Shown here in pieces: positions 24,454 through 26,800 of a DNA stretch of 26,800 bases; the first letter of the stretch is position 1, and each line of letters begins with the position of its first letter. Source of the stretch: Bacteroidales bacterium UBA2764 (GTDB lineage: Bacteria; Bacteroidota; Bacteroidia; Bacteroidales; Paludibacteraceae); assembly GCA_002352705.1 (NCBI GenBank), contig DEIW01000003.1, forward strand, positions 14,538 through 41,337. Direction: 5' to 3'. The notes under the pieces were generated by a model. That model worked only from the letters and a program-made list of their open reading frames with translations. It ran no database searches and was not told the origin of the DNA. Both the position numbers and the translations under genes were made by a program.

Positions 24454-25410
24454 CTATTTTATATATGGTAAAAGTTCTCTTATACTATCCTCAATTTTCT
24501 CCACAGAAGGAATGTCACGATAAGCTAGGTCAGGAAGTTCCCGAAGGTATGTGGGCTGTAAGAGAAGCCAAGTAGCATGTAAGTCGGCGATAAGAGGCGA
24601 TTCTGATAACGGACGATGCTGCCAGCCATCCGGTTTCTCAAAGCTTTGTCTATCGTGGTCCAAGAGCGTCTGGAAATCGTTACTGAATTCCTGCGATTGG
24701 ATATAAGCACGGCACGCTTCATCTTGCAACAGATAATGCAGATCATAAAAATGACGTATTTTGGCATTCATCTGCGGGAGGTATGCATCCGCTAAGGAGC
24801 AGCGCATCAACGAGACTAATTTTTCCGTTAGTGTACGGCGATAATCCAGCACCGGCACATCGAAATCTGCCATGTCGTATTGTTCTATTAACGACTCGTT
24901 GCCACTCTGAATGAAATACTCTGTAAGGAAACAGCGAATGGTGCGCATCTCCCATGGATAAGGATTGGCAAAGGAATTGATTTCCAACAGCAACTCACCT
25001 GCACGCACCGCATTTGTTGTGGGCACATCGGAGAACGTCGGATATTGATAAAACGCTTTATGGTAATGCGAGCCTTTGCTGGTTGCTTCTTTTGGAACCT
25101 CGACCAATCCTTCCGTCATGCTATGTGCCACACGCTTGATAGCCATTTTGACCTGATTACCGGTCATAAGGTGTGCATCGGCAATGGCTACATCAATATC
25201 CTCCGAAAAGCGACTACCAATATTGTATGCCTTGGTTAGACTAGTTCCTCCCTTGAACACCGCATGATGATCAGTATCGCTACGAACCATCTGCTGCAAA
25301 CTGCGGCAAATCCAATAATCCTTTTCGAGAAAGTGCTTCTTGATGTGCAACACGTCATACGCCATGTCAATGGCAGTAATGAATAATTCTTTGTTTTCGT
25401 GCAGGTTCAT
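24454..25410 (-). CDS. abiEii: AbiEii/AbiGii-type nucleotidyltransferase toxin
   Basis: This 318-residue protein is counted from ATG 25410, which overlaps the antitoxin stop as ATGA; an ATG at 25422 adds four residues. Numbered from the longer start, FKGGTSLTKAY (56-66) and RFSEDIDV (71-78, Asp75 and Asp77) are the GG-T/S and D-x-D motifs of the AbiEii nucleotidyltransferase fold. Members block phage growth or cell growth by transferring nucleotides, probably to tRNA or RNA. The gene is paired with the AbiEi-like gene directly upstream on the same transcript, the usual antitoxin-first order of type IV toxin-antitoxin systems. Length is within the family range and the motifs are intact, so activity is likely. 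Confidence 0.9.
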   Translation of the reverse strand: MNLHENKELFITAIDMAYDVLHIKKHFLEKDYWICRSLQQMVRSDTDHHAVFKGGTSLTKAYNIGSRFSEDIDVAIADAHLMTGNQVKMAIKRVAHSMTEGLVEVPKEATSKGSHYHKAFYQYPTFSDVPTTNAVRAGELLLEINSFANPYPWEMRTIRCFLTEYFIQSGNESLIEQYDMADFDVPVLDYRRTLTEKLVSLMRCSLADAYLPQMNAKIRHFYDLHYLLQDEACRAYIQSQEFSNDFQTLLDHDRQSFEKPDGWQHRPLSESPLIADLHATWLLLQPTYLRELPDLAYRDIPSVEKIEDSIRELLPYIK

Positions 25411-26135
25411 TGTACCCTCCATTTTTTACGGTTTGGCAAAGCATCATCGCTTAGCCCAATTTTATAAGTACTGGCAACATTAAGGGAGCGGTTTAATGCA
25501 GCGGTGTCGGTGTCGCCGACCTCGTCAAGCATCGCGCCAACCACAGCCCTGACATAATCCGTATATGCCATTGCCAATGTAGATAATTGTTTGCGCTCGT
25601 CCGGTTGCATTTTGCGGACAATACCACGCAGTGTAACGCAAGCATCTTCCGGCGTACATGCCGGTATTTGACGGATAAACCGAATGGCATCCAGTACTTG
25701 CAGTAATGGGATATTAGCACGCGTGATAGTATTCGACTGAAGAACGAAACGAATCGTATAACCTCCGCGCTTGACAGCTCTGCGATAGGTGTTACTACCT
25801 ACTGTATAAACCGAAGAAATCTGTGTGCTCAAGCCCAATAATTGAAATGCTGTTTGACCACTCATATAGCCAATGATTCGCTTGCCGTCCATTAAAAATT
25901 CTTGTAGCATCCAGTCAACCGAAGGTGGCATAACGCCAAGTATAGTCTGCTTCGGTTTGTCAAAACGTCCCTTACCTATCTTGCGAATCTTACCGGCTTG
26001 CACCAAAGAGCGGAGCGTACGACTGAGAACTGCAGGGTCTTTCACAATATCTGTAAAATCAGATGATGTAAAAATATACCCAGTGCGCATTTTATTCACG
26101 CGAGAGACCACAATATCTACGATTCTATTAGTCAT
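25407..26135 (-). CDS. abiEi: AbiEi/DUF6088-type antitoxin
   Basis: This 242-residue protein has an N-terminal winged-helix-like region (about 1-65; FTSSDFTDIVKDPAVLSRTLRSLVQAGKIRKIGKGRF), which in AbiEi proteins binds inverted repeats of its own promoter. A second domain follows (80-220) with the GYMSGQTAFQLLGLS and YRRAVKRGGYTIRF stretches seen in the DUF6088/AbiEi group. It precedes the toxin gene and overlaps it by 4 bp. A class 1-like promoter lies 64 bp upstream at 26199-26240. It should neutralise the toxin's effect and repress the pair; this is family knowledge and not shown here. Confidence 0.85.
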   Translation of the reverse strand: MTNRIVDIVVSRVNKMRTGYIFTSSDFTDIVKDPAVLSRTLRSLVQAGKIRKIGKGRFDKPKQTILGVMPPSVDWMLQEFLMDGKRIIGYMSGQTAFQLLGLSTQISSVYTVGSNTYRRAVKRGGYTIRFVLQSNTITRANIPLLQVLDAIRFIRQIPACTPEDACVTLRGIVRKMQPDERKQLSTLAMAYTDYVRAVVGAMLDEVGDTDTAALNRSLNVASTYKIGLSDDALPNRKKWRVQ

Positions 26136-26198
26136 TTATATTTATTTACGCTCTATAAAAGTCAAGTTTTTTACGTAATAAACTTGATAAATCCGATG

Positions 26199-26240
26199 CA
26201 AAAGTACTGCTTTTTTTTGAATTGACCAAATTTTTGAAGA
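26199..26240 (-). promoter_or_regulatory. Promoter of the AbiE pair with a divergent class 1-like box
   Basis: On the minus strand TTTG (26230-26227), 20 bp, then TACTTTTG (26206-26199) fit the Bacteroides consensus. TCTTCAAAAA (26240-26231) abuts the -33 box at the same place as the class 1 element but matches it only in part. Confidence 0.7.
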
Positions 26241-26309
26241 AGAAAATTTAAAAAATCCTTATTTTGTCACACTTTTCGAATAAAATTGTGACGAAAAGAG
26301 AGTCAAAGA

Positions 26310-26323
26310 GCAGCTTGCGCTGC
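26310..26323 (-). terminator. Small hairpin after ardA
   Basis: Perfect arms GCAGC/GCTGC enclose a GCAA tetraloop on the minus strand, 7 bp after the ardA stop codon, followed by TCTTT. It is a plausible but short terminator. Confidence 0.5.
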
Positions 26324-26329
26324 CCTTGC

Positions 26330-26800
26330 TCAATTCCGGAAGATGTGACCATCGACCTCCGTGTAATCGCCTGCCGTATCAAGGTTGCGCCATACGGCGG
26401 TGTAATCAATGCAGCATTGCAGCCACTGCGGGAGGTTCTTGAAATAGCCGCATTCCTCGCAAAGGTACTCGGCGAAATCTTCGGCGCTATCGTACTTGCC
26501 CTCGTAGCGTTCCTCGAAATCTTCGAGCGTGCCATCATCCCAATAGGTAAGATACGCTTCGTATGCTTCGCGCTTTTCCTCACTCAGCTCGGCATAAGCT
26601 TTGATTTTATCGAACGTGCTTTCGCCCATGCAGCCCTCACAATACCACTGTTCGGGGTAGTGCTCGTAATCTTGGAACATGAGTTCCGGCTCTGACTCGT
26701 TAGCGTGCAAGCGGTAGCAAAACTCCATAAAATCGTGGTAGTTCTCAAAGGTGGACAAATCAATCCACATGCCGTAGAGACTGCCGTTGTTGTACTTGGC
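26330..26800 (-). CDS. ardA: ArdA-type antirestriction protein (partial, runs off right edge)
   Basis: The frame continues past the ATG at 26770 to the window edge: the extra residues AKYNNGSLYG join MWIDL to give the Y.NG.L.G.W.DL motif typical of the ArdA N-terminus. The visible part is 156 residues of a usual 165-180. It is strongly acidic (Glu/Asp-rich around YDSAEDFAEYLCEECG) and ends in the family's DYTEVDGHIFRN. ArdA proteins mimic B-form DNA and inhibit type I restriction enzymes, which helps incoming mobile elements. The gene is followed by a small hairpin and lies upstream of the AbiE pair on the same strand. The initiation codon is beyond the edge. Confidence 0.9.
   Translation of the reverse strand, partial: AKYNNGSLYGMWIDLSTFENYHDFMEFCYRLHANESEPELMFQDYEHYPEQWYCEGCMGESTFDKIKAYAELSEEKREAYEAYLTYWDDGTLEDFEERYEGKYDSAEDFAEYLCEECGYFKNLPQWLQCCIDYTAVWRNLDTAGDYTEVDGHIFRN

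Noticed and set aside
1..26800. CRISPR array, tRNA, rRNA or complete insertion sequence
   Set aside because: No regularly spaced long repeats, no cloverleaf or rRNA-like stretch and no transposase motif were seen on reading both strands.

Overview
The window looks like an accessory region of a Bacteroidota genome, probably order Bacteroidales. Promoters follow the Bacteroides pattern (TTTG-like -33 box, 20 bp, TAnnTTTG -7 box), Shine-Dalgarno sequences are largely absent, and the sigma factor and ClpP resemble Bacteroidales housekeeping proteins. WG-repeat proteins, a possible BspA-type fragment and an AbiE pair fit the same origin. I see no rRNA, tRNA, CRISPR array or complete insertion sequence.

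Layout. (1) 1-9129, all on the minus strand: a restriction/defence-like operon. It holds a small protein, a WG-like protein, an AlbA_2 (Schlafen-type) protein, a PLD-SNF2 helicase, and a large N6-adenine DNA methyltransferase that runs off the left edge. (2) 9130-9489: a gene-poor stretch with an 11-bp tandem repeat and a possible BspA-type remnant. (3) 9490-10652: an acidic hypothetical protein and a protein that resembles ATP12 chaperones. (4) 10764-19982: mostly minus-strand genes, several of which share two unusual promoter architectures. They encode two related HD-domain proteins (one with metal ligands lost), two proteins sharing a C-terminal module, a tandem-SIS protein, and an operon of DUF2130, AAA+ ATPase and lipoprotein. 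(5) 19983-24145, plus strand: an RpoD-type sigma factor, ClpP, a ClpX without the zinc-binding domain, a beta-barrel-like exported protein and a WG-repeat protein. (6) 24454-26135: an AbiEi/AbiEii-type toxin-antitoxin pair. (7) The right edge holds a partial ArdA antirestriction gene.

The most interesting signal is regulatory. A class 1 element, TTCCCCAAAATTTTTATA, overlaps the -33 position and sits exactly 20 bp from the -7 box at six promoters, with a weaker seventh before the AbiE pair. A class 2 element, the exact 17-mer AAATCCACAAAAATCCA, lies exactly 28 bp upstream of a -7 box at three promoters. The sigma-ClpP-ClpX operon and the DUF2130-AAA-lipoprotein operon each carry both classes. 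I infer that these genes form one co-regulated unit: an accessory sigma factor, a dedicated protease, HD proteins, an AAA ATPase and a nuclease-like DUF2130 protein. I know of no described system with this composition, and its function is unknown. Neighbouring restriction, AbiE and ArdA genes suggest a defence or mobile-element setting.
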